Origin: Actinomycetota bacterium
Lineage (GTDB): Bacteria > Actinomycetota > Acidimicrobiia > Acidimicrobiales > Ilumatobacteraceae
Assembly (NCBI GenBank): GCA_016213625.1
Contig: JACQZZ010000020.1
Span: 1-32,760, forward strand
Direction: 5' to 3'
DNA length: 32,760 nucleotides
The first letter of the stretch is position 1. Each line of letters begins with the position of its first letter. The notes beneath the pieces are model-generated. The model was not told the DNA's origin. It did not search any database and worked only from the letters and a program-made list of their open reading frames with translations. The translations under genes and the position numbers were made by a program. Of the stretch, positions 1 through 7,099 are shown piece by piece.

Positions 1-928
1 ACGTGGGCCGGTCGGGGCCCGCCTCGAGCGTCTGCAACTTGTTGTCACCCTGGCTGGTGATGAACACCTCGGGAAGTCCGTCGCCCGTGAGATCGTGGCT
101 GGCGATGCCCATGCCCCAGATCTGCAGCTGCTTCCAGCCGTCGGCCTCGGTGAACTCGCGCGGCGGCTCGTCGGATGCGATGCGCCACAGCTGCTCGCTG
201 CCCTCGCGGTAGTAGTGCCGGTCGTTGGCCACGCGCAGGTCGCGTCGGCCCGAGCCACCCCAGTCGCTGAACAGGATCGACAGCGTGCAGTACGCAGGTG
301 AGAGGGCGATCGGGTCGGCGTAGGCAGCGTCGTCCACGGGTCGGAGCAACCGGCTGTCCCCACACTTCGTGCGGTCCTCGATGGTGAGGTAGCTGCCGAA
401 CGCGAGTGTGGGCAGCGCGTTCGATCCCTCCCACGTCGCGCTGAACGCAACGGTCCAGTCGTTGCCACCGTCGATGCCGAACGCCTCGGTGGCGTCCTCG
501 AACGCGCAGTCGCCCAACCCGCGCAGGAGCACGTTGCTGCCTCGCCGCAGGACGGCCAGGTCGGTGACGCCGTCACTGTCGATGTCGATGGGGTAGGCGC
601 CGGTCACCTCGGTGAGGTCGGTCACTGACGAGGGAACCGCGGTGAAGCGCAACGCACCACCGGTGGGACTCTCGTTGCGGTAGAGCGCGGCGGGGTTGGT
701 GCCGCCGGCGAAGTACAGCTCGTCCTTGCCGTCGCCGGTGCAATCGAACGCGGCGACGCCACCGCCGACGAAGAACTCGAACTCGCCGGCGTACACGTGG
801 TCGATGCCGGCCGATGTCGCCTCGTCGACGAAGCGAGGTGCCCCGCTCGACGACTCGTCGGATCCTCCGCAGCCGGCGAGCAGTGCGAGGGCAGCGCCGA
901 TCACTGCTGCGTGGGTTGTACGTGCCAC
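1..928 (-). CDS. FG-GAP/VCBS-repeat lipoprotein, UnbV/CRTAC1-like (3' end cut by window)
   Basis: Predicted exported lipoprotein. The GTG start at 928 gives a short hydrophobic signal peptide ending in a lipobox (LLAGC, Cys20). The mature part contains repeated acidic FG-GAP/VCBS-type calcium-binding motifs such as DCTGDGKDELYF, DIDSDGVTDLAV and DLTGDGLPEVFI, expected to build beta-propeller blades. The phrase GMGIASHDLTGDGLPEVF is typical of the CRTAC1/ASPIC-UnbV group. The reading frame is open for 309 codons and continues past position 1, so any C-terminal ASPIC domain is not visible. The start lies 4 bp after the stop of the RnfD-like membrane gene, so the two are almost certainly cotranscribed. 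Substrate and function are unknown; pairing with a membrane partner suggests a joint extracytoplasmic role. Confidence 0.8.
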   Translation of the reverse strand, partial: MARTTHAAVIGAALALLAGCGGSDESSSGAPRFVDEATSAGIDHVYAGEFEFFVGGGVAAFDCTGDGKDELYFAGGTNPAALYRNESPTGGALRFTAVPSSVTDLTEVTGAYPIDIDSDGVTDLAVLRRGSNVLLRGLGDCAFEDATEAFGIDGGNDWTVAFSATWEGSNALPTLAFGSYLTIEDRTKCGDSRLLRPVDDAAYADPIALSPAYCTLSILFSDWGGSGRRDLRVANDRHYYREGSEQLWRIASDEPPREFTEADGWKQLQIWGMGIASHDLTGDGLPEVFITSQGDNKLQTLEAGPDRPT

Positions 929-932
929 GGCG

Positions 933-2579
933 TCAGTCGCCCAGGGGCAGCTCGGACACGTTCAACCACCGGTCGCCGGTCGCTCGACGCATCACGAAGG
1001 TGGTGGCGAACGGCGAGGACGAGGTGTCCTGCACGTTGCCGTCGGCGTCGAACGTGGTCTCGGTGACGATGCCTCGCGACTCGAGTCCGAGGCTCAGCCC
1101 GTCCTGCACGCCGAACGGCACCAGCAGGGTGACGTGCACGTCGTCGATCTGATAGTCGCGCGTGACGGTGAGGCCGGTGGTGGCGGCGTCGGACAGGCGG
1201 CCCTTCATCTCCTCCAGCCGGTCGCCGTGGTCGACCGCGGTGAGGATGTCGGCGTCGGCGCGCAGGAGGGCCTGGTTCTCGAGCTGCAGGTTCTCGGCCA
1301 GGGTGAGCACGATCTGCTGCGCGCCTTCACCGGAGATCTCGTGGTTCCAGTCGAGCACTCCCTGGTCCACCGTGATGGTGGGGAACGTGGCCGGGTTCAC
1401 GTCGGTGGGCACACGGCCGAGCACGTCGGCGGCCTCGTCGTCGAACAGGCCGCGGGCCGAGGTGCCGGCGGCCACCACGCCCACGCCGACCGCGGCGACC
1501 GCTGCGGTCACGAGTGCCACGCGTGCGAATCGGGCAGCCGTGCTCGTGGTGCCGCTGGCGCCGGTGGCGAGACGGCGGAGGAACACGCGCATGTGGTCAT
1601 CGTCGGAGCCGGGCGCGGGCACCAGGCGGTCGAACAGTGGGCGGAACGCGGTCACGAGGGTGAGGCTGCCCAGCAGGGCCACCTTGCTGCCGAACTCGGT
1701 GGTCTGCGGCGCCATCAACAACACCGATGTGACCGCGACGAGGAGTGCGAACGTGACCCGACCGACCCGACCCGCCGGCACGGTCTTGGGGTCGGTGATC
1801 ATGAAGAACATGAAGATCAACACCTCGGGTGAGGTGACGATGACCCGGAAGAACTCGCTGCCGCACACCGGCGTGAACGCCCAGCGGGCCGTGATGCAGT
1901 GGCCCGAGGCAGAGAGCAACCCGATGCCGACGGAGAACGTGAGCCAGTAGGCGACCGCCATCACCAGCAGTCGCAGCCGGCGGGTGATGAGCGAACCGCC
2001 GACCAGGATGACCGCGTAGGCGGCGATCATGTACGGATCGGTGATGGGCGCCCACCAGAAGTCGAGCGGCTCGGCGCGCGTGGTGCCGAGCACGATGAAC
2101 GACAGCACGAGTCCGACGTTCGATGGGTTGAACAGGTGCGAGCCGCGGTAGCGCACGATGTACTTGGTGGCCAGCGAGAAGGCAGCGATGCCGGCGAACA
2201 TGTACCACTTGTAGAACGTCCAGTGGTCGTCGAGCGGCGTGCCCGGCACCCGAAGGATGAGGGCGATGCCGCTGCCGGTGAGCATCGCGCTGGCCGGCCA
2301 CACGAACGACTTCGTCTTCCTGAACGTGATGATCACGTCGATCACCGCGCACGTGAGGATGGCCGACAGGATCTGCGGCACGCTCACCCGGAAGTGCAGC
2401 CCCACCTGGCCGAGCGTGTGCAGCGTGATGACCACCGCGGCCACGTGCAGCCGCGAGTCGCGCAGCTTCGGCAGGATCACGGGATAGGTGTTGCCGCGCA
2501 CGTGCAGTGCGTGTCGGGGCGGTGTGGGAGGAGGCGCGTCGAGGACCTCCGGTTCCGTCACGACTGCCACATCGACCAC
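933..2579 (-). CDS. NqrB/RnfD-fold membrane protein, UnbU-like, with extracytoplasmic C-terminal domain
   Basis: A 548-aa protein. About the first 330 residues are a polytopic membrane domain with motifs of the NqrB/RnfD/RnfE family (SHLFNPSNVGLVLSF and MITDPKTVPAGRVGR). A further membrane helix near residues 350-375 leads to a roughly 170-residue hydrophilic C-terminal domain that I do not recognise, rich in Asp/Glu and probably outside the membrane. No other Rnf or Nqr subunits lie nearby, so a complete Rnf/Nqr sodium pump is unlikely. The immediate downstream partner is an FG-GAP lipoprotein, an arrangement resembling the unbU-unbV pair known from enediyne clusters and also seen in unrelated genomes. 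The GTG start at 2579 is set by TAGTCT six bases upstream, consistent with leaderless translation. Confidence 0.8.
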   Translation of the reverse strand: MVDVAVVTEPEVLDAPPPTPPRHALHVRGNTYPVILPKLRDSRLHVAAVVITLHTLGQVGLHFRVSVPQILSAILTCAVIDVIITFRKTKSFVWPASAMLTGSGIALILRVPGTPLDDHWTFYKWYMFAGIAAFSLATKYIVRYRGSHLFNPSNVGLVLSFIVLGTTRAEPLDFWWAPITDPYMIAAYAVILVGGSLITRRLRLLVMAVAYWLTFSVGIGLLSASGHCITARWAFTPVCGSEFFRVIVTSPEVLIFMFFMITDPKTVPAGRVGRVTFALLVAVTSVLLMAPQTTEFGSKVALLGSLTLVTAFRPLFDRLVPAPGSDDDHMRVFLRRLATGASGTTSTAARFARVALVTAAVAAVGVGVVAAGTSARGLFDDEAADVLGRVPTDVNPATFPTITVDQGVLDWNHEISGEGAQQIVLTLAENLQLENQALLRADADILTAVDHGDRLEEMKGRLSDAATTGLTVTRDYQIDDVHVTLLVPFGVQDGLSLGLESRGIVTETTFDADGNVQDTSSSPFATTFVMRRATGDRWLNVSELPLGD

Positions 2580-2585
2580 GTGCGC

Positions 2586-2591
2586 AGACTA
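2586..2591 (-). promoter_or_regulatory. -10 element of the RnfD-like/FG-GAP operon
   Basis: TAGTCT on the minus strand, six bases before the GTG at 2579. Spacing matches the TANNNT-N6-start pattern seen at other transcription-unit starts in this window. No convincing -35 element is visible. Confidence 0.55.
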
Positions 2592-2645
2592 GTCGTCGCC
2601 CACCGTTCGGTCATCGGCGACGGTGTTCGTCTCACCCCGACTGGT

Positions 2646-2711
2646 GATCCGAGTGGGTACTCGCACCCGGGATGCGAGTACGCACTCGATTGGTCGGGTG
2701 CCACTCGGATC
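2646..2711. repeat. Nested inverted repeats with multiple GAGTG/CACTC boxes
   Basis: Inner arms at 2651-2665 and 2673-2687 are 15 bp with one mismatch, separated by the 7-bp spacer CCCGGGA. Outer arms GATCCGAGTGG (2646-2656) and CCACTCGGATC (2701-2711) pair perfectly. A further TGGCACTCGGA copy follows near 2719-2729. The cluster lies between the tRNA-Arg terminator and the promoter of the minus-strand RnfD-like operon, about 70-150 bp upstream of that start. It could be a regulator-binding array or a structured RNA. No coding sequence fits the 2592-2748 interval. Confidence 0.6.
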
Positions 2712-2748
2712 GGCGATGTGGCACTCGGAGGGCGGCGGGGCCGGAGAA

Positions 2749-2777
2749 CGAAAGAGGCCCCGCCCAAGGGCGAGGCC
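2749..2777 (-). terminator. Intrinsic terminator of tRNA-Arg
   Basis: On the minus strand a GC-rich stem (arms 2768-2777 and 2756-2765, one mismatch, 2-nt spacer) is followed by TCTTTCG. It starts 13 nt beyond the tRNA 3' end. Confidence 0.75.
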
Positions 2778-2789
2778 GTCTGTCGTCAG

Positions 2790-2862
2790 CGCGCTCGAAG
2801 GGACTCGAACCCCTAACCTTCTGATCCGTAGTCAGATGCTCTATCCATTGAGCTACGAGCGC
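2790..2862 (-). tRNA. tRNA-Arg (anticodon ACG)
   Basis: Full cloverleaf on the minus strand: acceptor GCGCTCG pairs with CGAGCGC, D-arm TAGCTCAATGGATAGAGCA, anticodon stem TCTGA/TCAGA around CTACGGA (anticodon ACG, wobble A expected to be edited to inosine), and T-arm GGGGTTCGAGTCCC. The discriminator base is G and no CCA is encoded. It would read CGN-type Arg codons. Confidence 0.95.
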
Positions 2863-2874
2863 TTGCGGGTGGAA

Positions 2875-2880
2875 AGTGTA
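2875..2880 (-). promoter_or_regulatory. -10 element of tRNA-Arg
   Basis: TACACT on the minus strand, 12 bp before the first base of tRNA-Arg. The same layout (TANNNT, 10-12 bp, tRNA) is seen at the other two tRNA genes in this window. Confidence 0.5.
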
Positions 2881-2916
2881 GAGGCGCCACCGGCCTTCGG
2901 CTACCGGTTTCGCCTC
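2881..2916. terminator. Hairpin at the end of the LysM gene
   Basis: GAGGCG...CGCCTC outer arms enclose ACCGG/CCGGT inner arms. The hairpin overlaps the stop codon of the minus-strand LysM gene (2915-2917) and is followed on that strand by TACACTTTCC, a weak U-tract. It may separate the LysM transcript from the tRNA-Arg transcript. Confidence 0.45.
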
Positions 2917-4078
2917 AGAGCTTCCAGGGGGCCCAGCTGCCCGAGCGATTCCACAGCACCAGCGCGGCGAGCGCATTGGTGCGGGGGTCGAACAACTGGT
3001 TGGCGCTGGTGACGCCCATCTGGGCGAGCCAGCGCTGGTGCACGCTGTAGTAGATCTGGAACAGGCCGTAGCAGCAGTAGTTCTTGGCGGTGGGCACCAG
3101 GTTGCTCTCGCGGGTGGCGATGCGGATGGCCTCTTCCTCGAGGTCGTCGGGCCACACCTCGCGGATGATCTGAGCGACCTCGGCCTTCGAGTAGCTCCGC
3201 GGGGCGACATACGGCGTGGTGGGGGTGGTGGGCTTGGGTGCCACCGACTTCTGCGTCGGCTTCGCCGTGGTGGTGGGCGCTGCGACGGTGGGCGTGGTGG
3301 CGTTGGCCGGCAGGCAGATGTCGCGGCCCGGGTAGATGGCGGTGGAGCTGGTGGCGGCGTTGGCCTTCAGCAGTTCCTTGGTGGTGACACCGGCCTTCTT
3401 GGCGATGGAGATCCAGGCGTCGCCGGCCTGCACGGTGTACTTCTTCACACACGTGGGTCGTTCGGCGGGCGCGCTCTCCACCTTGGTTTGCGGCGTGGCC
3501 GCAGCGGTGGGCTGGACGGCCGCGGCGGTGGCGGGCGCGGCGGCGACCTCGGCCTGGGTGGACTTCGGGGCCTCGGTGTTCACCGGGATGGCCTCGGGGA
3601 GGGCATCGATGTCGATGGTGGCGACCGTGGCCTCGGCGACCGGCGCAGCTGCCGGTGCAGGGGCGACGGTGTCGGCTGATGCCGGCACAGCCGCGGGGGC
3701 CACCGAGACGACTGCGGCGAGGGTGGCGGCCGGTGCGACGGTGGAACTGTCGTCACCCGAGCGCAGGGCGATGGCGACGGGCACGAGCAGGGCGATGGCG
3801 ACAGCCAGCGCACCGGCACGGCGCAGCAGGGGATCGACGTGCTGGGTGGCGTCCTTCACCTTGGCCATGCCGGGAACCGGCACCACGGGGATGGACCGCG
3901 TGTCGTCGACCGACATGCCGTCGTGTGTGCGACTGCCCACCGGGCGAGCCGGGTGGCGGGCGGCGCTGGCCGCCGCCTTGGCCGACTTGGCCTGCTGGCG
4001 GCGGGCGGCGAAGCGGTCGAACCGACCGTCTGGCACACGGCTCCAGAACTCCAACTCCTCGTCGTGGTCCTCGAACAC
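2915..4078 (-). CDS. LysM- and lysozyme/SLT-like domain membrane-anchored cell-wall protein
   Basis: A 387-aa predicted peptidoglycan-acting protein. The N-terminal ~85 residues are charged and cytoplasmic, followed by one membrane helix (around residues 88-105, ALAVAIALLVPVAIAL) and a long Ala/Thr/Pro/Val-rich extracellular linker. A LysM module near residues 215-262 contains YTVQAGDAWISIAKKAGV and ends in YPGRDICLP. The C-terminal ~90 residues resemble a lysozyme/transglycosylase fold, with IATRESNLVPTA supplying the likely catalytic Glu and YGLFQIYYSVHQRW following. The chain ends on SWAPWKL, a typical end of such actinobacterial domains. The GTG start at 4078 is chosen because AGAGG lies 8 bp upstream. 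Expected role: septal or lateral wall remodelling. Catalysis is inferred from motifs only. Confidence 0.85.
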   Translation of the reverse strand: MFEDHDEELEFWSRVPDGRFDRFAARRQQAKSAKAAASAARHPARPVGSRTHDGMSVDDTRSIPVVPVPGMAKVKDATQHVDPLLRRAGALAVAIALLVPVAIALRSGDDSSTVAPAATLAAVVSVAPAAVPASADTVAPAPAAAPVAEATVATIDIDALPEAIPVNTEAPKSTQAEVAAAPATAAAVQPTAAATPQTKVESAPAERPTCVKKYTVQAGDAWISIAKKAGVTTKELLKANAATSSTAIYPGRDICLPANATTPTVAAPTTTAKPTQKSVAPKPTTPTTPYVAPRSYSKAEVAQIIREVWPDDLEEEAIRIATRESNLVPTAKNYCCYGLFQIYYSVHQRWLAQMGVTSANQLFDPRTNALAALVLWNRSGSWAPWKL

Positions 4079-4270
4079 AGTGTCACCTCTTCCGAACCCG
4101 CCCGGGCTTTCGGCCTTTCAGACCGTGATGGTCTATCTCGGCTGTCATCAAAACGCAACAGTGTGTCAACTGTATGACGGACGGTGACCGAGCATGCATC
4201 GGGGTGGCGCGGTGGTCGGCGTGTCCGTACGATGTCCGTACAGTTGATGTGAGAGCAGGAGGAACTGCAG
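4079..4270. promoter_or_regulatory. Divergent intergenic region between the LysM gene and the toxin-antitoxin operon
   Basis: No coding sequence fits. On the minus strand TTGACA (within 4160-4172) and TTGCGT slightly downstream are possible -35 elements for the LysM gene, but no good -10 is obvious. The plus-strand signals for the toxin-antitoxin pair lie at 4222-4264. Confidence 0.4.
4222..4241 (+). promoter_or_regulatory. Direct-repeat operator over the toxin-antitoxin promoter
   Basis: TGTCCGTAC occurs twice (4222-4230 and 4233-4241) with 11-bp periodicity, about one helical turn. TACGAT (4228-4233), a plausible -10, sits inside the repeat. A strong ribosome-binding site AGGAGGAA follows at 4257-4264. 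This fits autorepression by the ribbon-helix-helix antitoxin encoded just downstream. Confidence 0.55.
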
Positions 4271-4546
4271 GTGAGCACACGTGCCCGAGTCGCCCGCATC
4301 GAGGTGCGCACCACCGCCGACGACCGCGCGCTCATCGAACGCGCCGTGGAACTCGAGGGGACGGATCTCACCACCTTCGTGGTCGGGCACGCCACCGATG
4401 CGGCACGCCGGGTGTTGGCCGACCGCGATCGGTTCGTGCTCGATGCCGCGGGCGCGGCCGAGTGGGACCGCATCACCGAGGGACCGGCACGCGACCTCCC
4501 CGGGCTTCGCCGCCTGCTCGACCGACCGACGCCGTTCACCTCGTGA
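4271..4546 (+). CDS. DUF1778/TacA-like ribbon-helix-helix antitoxin
   Basis: A 91-aa protein with the DUF1778 layout. The N-terminal half (ARVARIEVRTTADDRALIER...TTFVVGHATDAARRVL) fits a ribbon-helix-helix DNA-binding dimer. The C-terminal half (RFVLDAAGAAEWDRI... then LRRLLDRPTPF) matches the usual toxin-neutralising tail. It overlaps the acetyltransferase gene by 4 bp (GTGA), the standard antitoxin-first order of type II toxin-antitoxin pairs of the TacAT/AtaRT class. The GTG start at 4271 follows a strong AGGAGG. It is expected to bind its toxin and repress its own promoter, probably at the direct repeats just upstream. Confidence 0.85.
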   Translation: MSTRARVARIEVRTTADDRALIERAVELEGTDLTTFVVGHATDAARRVLADRDRFVLDAAGAAEWDRITEGPARDLPGLRRLLDRPTPFTS

Positions 4547-5067
4547 GCTCGCGGTACCGGGCGCCGGTGCCGCTGGAGCGACGACACCGGGTCGACGACT
4601 TCCGCTGTTCGTCGTCCGAGCAGCAGGACTGGTTGCAGCGGTTCGCCCGACCGTCGCACGCCGCGGAGTCCACGCGGGTGTTCGTCGTCACCGTCGAGGG
4701 TGCCGACGAGGTGGTGGCGTACTTCGCGTGGCGGATGGCGGAACTCACGGTCTACGCAGCACCGGGCCGGCTGCGCGCGGGCTCGGGTCGCTATCCGCAA
4801 CCGGTCGCGCTGCTCGCCAGGCTCGCTGTGCACACCGATCACGGGGGCCGCGGCCTCGGGTCGGCGTTGCTGCGCGACGTGGTGCTGCGGTTGCTGGATC
4901 TCGACCCGACCATCGGCTGTCGTGGACTGCTCATCCACGCCGAGAGCGAGGCCGCTCGAGCCTGGTACCTCCACGTGGTGCCGGAGCTGATGGCGAGCCC
5001 CACCGACCCGATGCACCTGGTGCTCCTGCTGAAGGACGTCCGCCGCTCGTTGCAGGCGGACTGGTGA
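4543..5067 (+). CDS. GNAT-family toxin, TacT-like
   Basis: A 174-aa N-acetyltransferase. It shows LLARLAVHTDHGGRGLGSAL, including the Q/RxxGxG/A-type acetyl-CoA loop (GGRGLG) near the middle, and a late Tyr (ARAWYLHVVPELMASPTDP) in the place of the catalytic Tyr of TacT-type toxins. Toxins of this class acetylate the amino group of aminoacyl-tRNAs and stop translation; which tRNA is targeted cannot be told from sequence. It starts with GTG inside the antitoxin stop codon and is the second gene of a two-gene operon. The acceptor site looks intact, so the pair is probably functional. Confidence 0.85.
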   Translation: MSSRYRAPVPLERRHRVDDFRCSSSEQQDWLQRFARPSHAAESTRVFVVTVEGADEVVAYFAWRMAELTVYAAPGRLRAGSGRYPQPVALLARLAVHTDHGGRGLGSALLRDVVLRLLDLDPTIGCRGLLIHAESEAARAWYLHVVPELMASPTDPMHLVLLLKDVRRSLQADW

Positions 5068-5079
5068 GGCCGAAAACGA

Positions 5080-5111
5080 GATCGGTCCGGTGACGAATCA
5101 CCGGACCGATC
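5080..5111. terminator. Perfect 14-bp hairpin, bidirectional terminator
   Basis: Arms 5080-5093 and 5098-5111 pair perfectly around the tetraloop CGAA. On the minus strand it follows tRNA-Ser and is succeeded by TCGTTTTCGG, a U-rich tail. On the plus strand it lies 12 bp after the toxin stop codon. Confidence 0.8.
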
Positions 5112-5118
5112 GTTGACG

Positions 5119-5210
5119 CGGAGAGGGTGGGATTTGAACCCACGGACCACTTTAAAGGTGGTCCCCGCATTAGCAGTGCGGTCCCTTCGACCTGACTCGG
5201 GCACCTCTCC
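5119..5210 (-). tRNA. tRNA-Ser (anticodon GCT)
   Basis: Class II tRNA with a long variable arm. Acceptor GGAGAGG pairs with CCTCTCC, the anticodon stem-loop CCGCACTGCTAATGCGG carries GCT, the variable arm is GGACCACCTTTAAAGTGGTCC, and the T-arm is GTGGGTTCAAATCCCAC. The discriminator is G and no CCA is encoded. It reads AGC/AGU codons. Confidence 0.95.
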
Positions 5211-5221
5211 TGGCGGGCGAA

Positions 5222-5227
5222 AGACTA
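5222..5227 (-). promoter_or_regulatory. -10 element of tRNA-Ser
   Basis: TAGTCT on the minus strand, 11 bp before the tRNA 5' end, at the same spacing as the tRNA-Arg and tRNA-Thr elements. Confidence 0.45.
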
Positions 5228-5283
5228 TCGCGGCAGGTCGTCGGGTCCCACCTGGTACCTGGTGAGTCGCGCGGTGATCGCGG

Positions 5284-6342
5284 CTACGCGTCGCCCTCGG
5301 GGCCGAGGTCGCCGGCCCACGGCGGGGTGCAGCTGTACGGCGGGGTCCACGGGCCGCGGGCACAGAACACCCACAGGTCGCTGGCTGCGTCGGCGCAGTT
5401 CTGCATGCTCTGCTTCACGTTGTCCTTGGTCCACCCGCGGCGGCCGAGCTCGGCGCTGGGCTCGAACATGCCGGCCAGTGCGTTGAGCTGGAAGGTGCAG
5501 TGCGAGTCGTCCTTGGTGGCGGGGTTGATGTTCACCGCCTGGTAGTTGCAGCCACCCTCGCGGGACGCGATGTAGATGAAGAACTGCTGGGTGGACACGT
5601 CGGCGCCGTCCTTGGCGAACTCGAGGGCGATGGTGTCGGCGTCGGCCTTGCTGCAGTAGCGGTGGTTGCCGAACACGGGGATGCCCTGCACCACGCGGAA
5701 GTTGGGCTCGGCCTGGAACGGCGACGGCCACCAGTTGGTGTCGATGGGGATACCACCACCCTCGTTGCTGAACCCGCTCCACACGCCCATCGCGGCCAGG
5801 GTGGAGCTGTCGGCCACGCCGTTGGCCTTGAGCGGCGGGTTGGAGAACTGGAACGCCTTCACCGCTTCCTGCGTGTCCTTGCCGTAGCTGCCGTCGACCT
5901 TGCCGTTGAACAGGCCCTGCCCGGCGAGCACCTGCTGGATGCACTCGGTGGACGGTCCGCGATCGCCCGGCTCGACCGGCGCATCGGCCAGGCACGCCGG
6001 CGGCGGCGCGTTGTCGACACCCGAGTAGATACTCATCGCGATGAGGGTCTGACCGGTGGAGTTGCCGTTCACCGTGAGGGGCGGGTTCTCGATCTGGAAG
6101 TTGATGACGGCGTTCGCCGTGGCCTGGTCGTACACGCCGTTCACCAGGCCCTTGTAGTAGCCGAGCCACAACAGCGCCCACTGCACGCAGAAGACGCTGG
6201 TGCCGGTGGACCCCACGCGCAGCTCGGCATCGGCCTTGCACTCACCGAGCTCGGGGATCTCGGCCCGCGCCGAGCTGATGGCCAGCGAATTGCCCGCCAA
6301 CGTCAGTGCCACGACGGCAACCACCCGCATCAGAGTGCGCAC
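5284..6342 (-). CDS. Secreted protein with two peptidoglycan-binding modules and a lysozyme-like C-terminus
   Basis: A 352-aa exported protein. A signal peptide (LMRVVAVVALTLAG...SSARA) is followed by two PG_binding_1-type repeats, near residues 45-105 (VFCVQWALLWLGYYKGLVNG, then YDQATANAVINFQ) and 125-195 (CIQQVLAGQGLFNGKVDGSY, then EAVKAFQ). The last ~140 residues contain FIYIASREGGCNYQAVNIN and CTFQLNALAG, which look like a diverged lysozyme/transglycosylase fold with Glu in ASREGG as possible catalyst, plus several Cys probably forming disulfides. The frame stays open upstream to 7137 but that stretch overlaps the opposite-strand pilus gene. I choose GTG 6342 because CAAAAT lies six bases upstream, the local leaderless spacing; ATG 6330 is the alternative. 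It likely acts in the cell wall. Confidence 0.8.
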   Translation of the reverse strand: MRTLMRVVAVVALTLAGNSLAISSARAEIPELGECKADAELRVGSTGTSVFCVQWALLWLGYYKGLVNGVYDQATANAVINFQIENPPLTVNGNSTGQTLIAMSIYSGVDNAPPPACLADAPVEPGDRGPSTECIQQVLAGQGLFNGKVDGSYGKDTQEAVKAFQFSNPPLKANGVADSSTLAAMGVWSGFSNEGGGIPIDTNWWPSPFQAEPNFRVVQGIPVFGNHRYCSKADADTIALEFAKDGADVSTQQFFIYIASREGGCNYQAVNINPATKDDSHCTFQLNALAGMFEPSAELGRRGWTKDNVKQSMQNCADAASDLWVFCARGPWTPPYSCTPPWAGDLGPEGDA

Positions 6343-6348
6343 CGACCC

Positions 6349-6354
6349 ATTTTG
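6349..6354 (-). promoter_or_regulatory. Possible -10 of the peptidoglycan-binding protein gene
   Basis: CAAAAT on the minus strand with a 6-bp gap to GTG 6342. It differs from TANNNT at the first base, so the call rests mainly on spacing. Confidence 0.35.
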
Positions 6355-6517
6355 CCGGTTCCCGGGCCCGAACGGGCGGCACCGCTCGTCGTCGACGTTT
6401 GCCGATCGGTCGATCTCGCTGTGCCCAGTGTGGTCGATGGCACGTCGAGGCAGCTTGTCAACCCCTTCACGGAGAGCAACCGTGCGAGTACCGTGGGTGG
6501 TACGGGAGAGTTCGATC

Positions 6518-7099
6518 ATGGGCACTGTCGCGGCGGCAACGCCCGTCCCCTCGGCGATGGGGCGGCTGGAAATGGCCTGGGAACAGGCGGCACGCGGAAC
6601 CAGGCGCGCGGTCATCGCTGCGGCGGTGACCGCCGTGCTCGTGGCGCAGGCGTTGCCCAGTTCCATGTCTGTCCGTCTCGCAAGCGGAGGAGCGGGCATG
6701 CTCCTCGCAGCCGCCGCGCTCGTCGACGTGCACGAGCGTCGCCTACCGAATCGTCTCCTCCTGCTGAGCGGCACGATCGCCGTGGTCGGTGCCGCGTCGA
6801 CCGGTGATCCGTGGGTCGTGCTGGCCTCGGTGCTCGGGGGCGCGATCGCAGGGGCGTCGATGCTCGTCGTCCGCCTGACTCGTGGTGTGGGTATGGGCGA
6901 CGTCAAAGCCGCACTCGTCATCGGGGCGAGCGCCGGGTCGGTGGCGCTGATCGCGGCGCCGGTCGCCGTGGCGGTCACCTCGTTCGTGGCGGCCGCGTAC
7001 GGACTGCTGTCCCACCGAGCGCGGGTCCCGCTGGGCCCGTCGCTGTGGGTCGGCTGGGTGGTCGCGTTGTTCGGAACCTCATCGGGATGGTGGTCATGA
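6518..7099 (+). CDS. Prepilin peptidase, TadV/CpaA-like (A24 family)
   Basis: A 193-aa polytopic membrane protease expected to cleave the leader of Flp-type prepilins. The two catalytic aspartates of A24 peptidases are visible: one in AALVDVHERRLPN and one in the GxGD motif of GVGMGDVKAALVIGA. It is short like TadV/CpaA and lacks the N-methyltransferase domain of PilD. ATG 6518 is preferred because GGGAGAG sits about 8 bp upstream; the open frame extends further but without support. It is the first gene of an 11-gene Tad operon. An upstream imperfect inverted repeat GTACC-N6-GGTAC (around 6488-6503) may be regulatory. Confidence 0.85.
   Translation: MGTVAAATPVPSAMGRLEMAWEQAARGTRRAVIAAAVTAVLVAQALPSSMSVRLASGGAGMLLAAAALVDVHERRLPNRLLLLSGTIAVVGAASTGDPWVVLASVLGGAIAGASMLVVRLTRGVGMGDVKAALVIGASAGSVALIAAPVAVAVTSFVAAAYGLLSHRARVPLGPSLWVGWVVALFGTSSGWWS

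Noticed and set aside
933..2579. Subunit of a complete Rnf or Na+-NQR complex
   Set aside because: No other Rnf/Nqr subunit is nearby and the partner is an FG-GAP lipoprotein.
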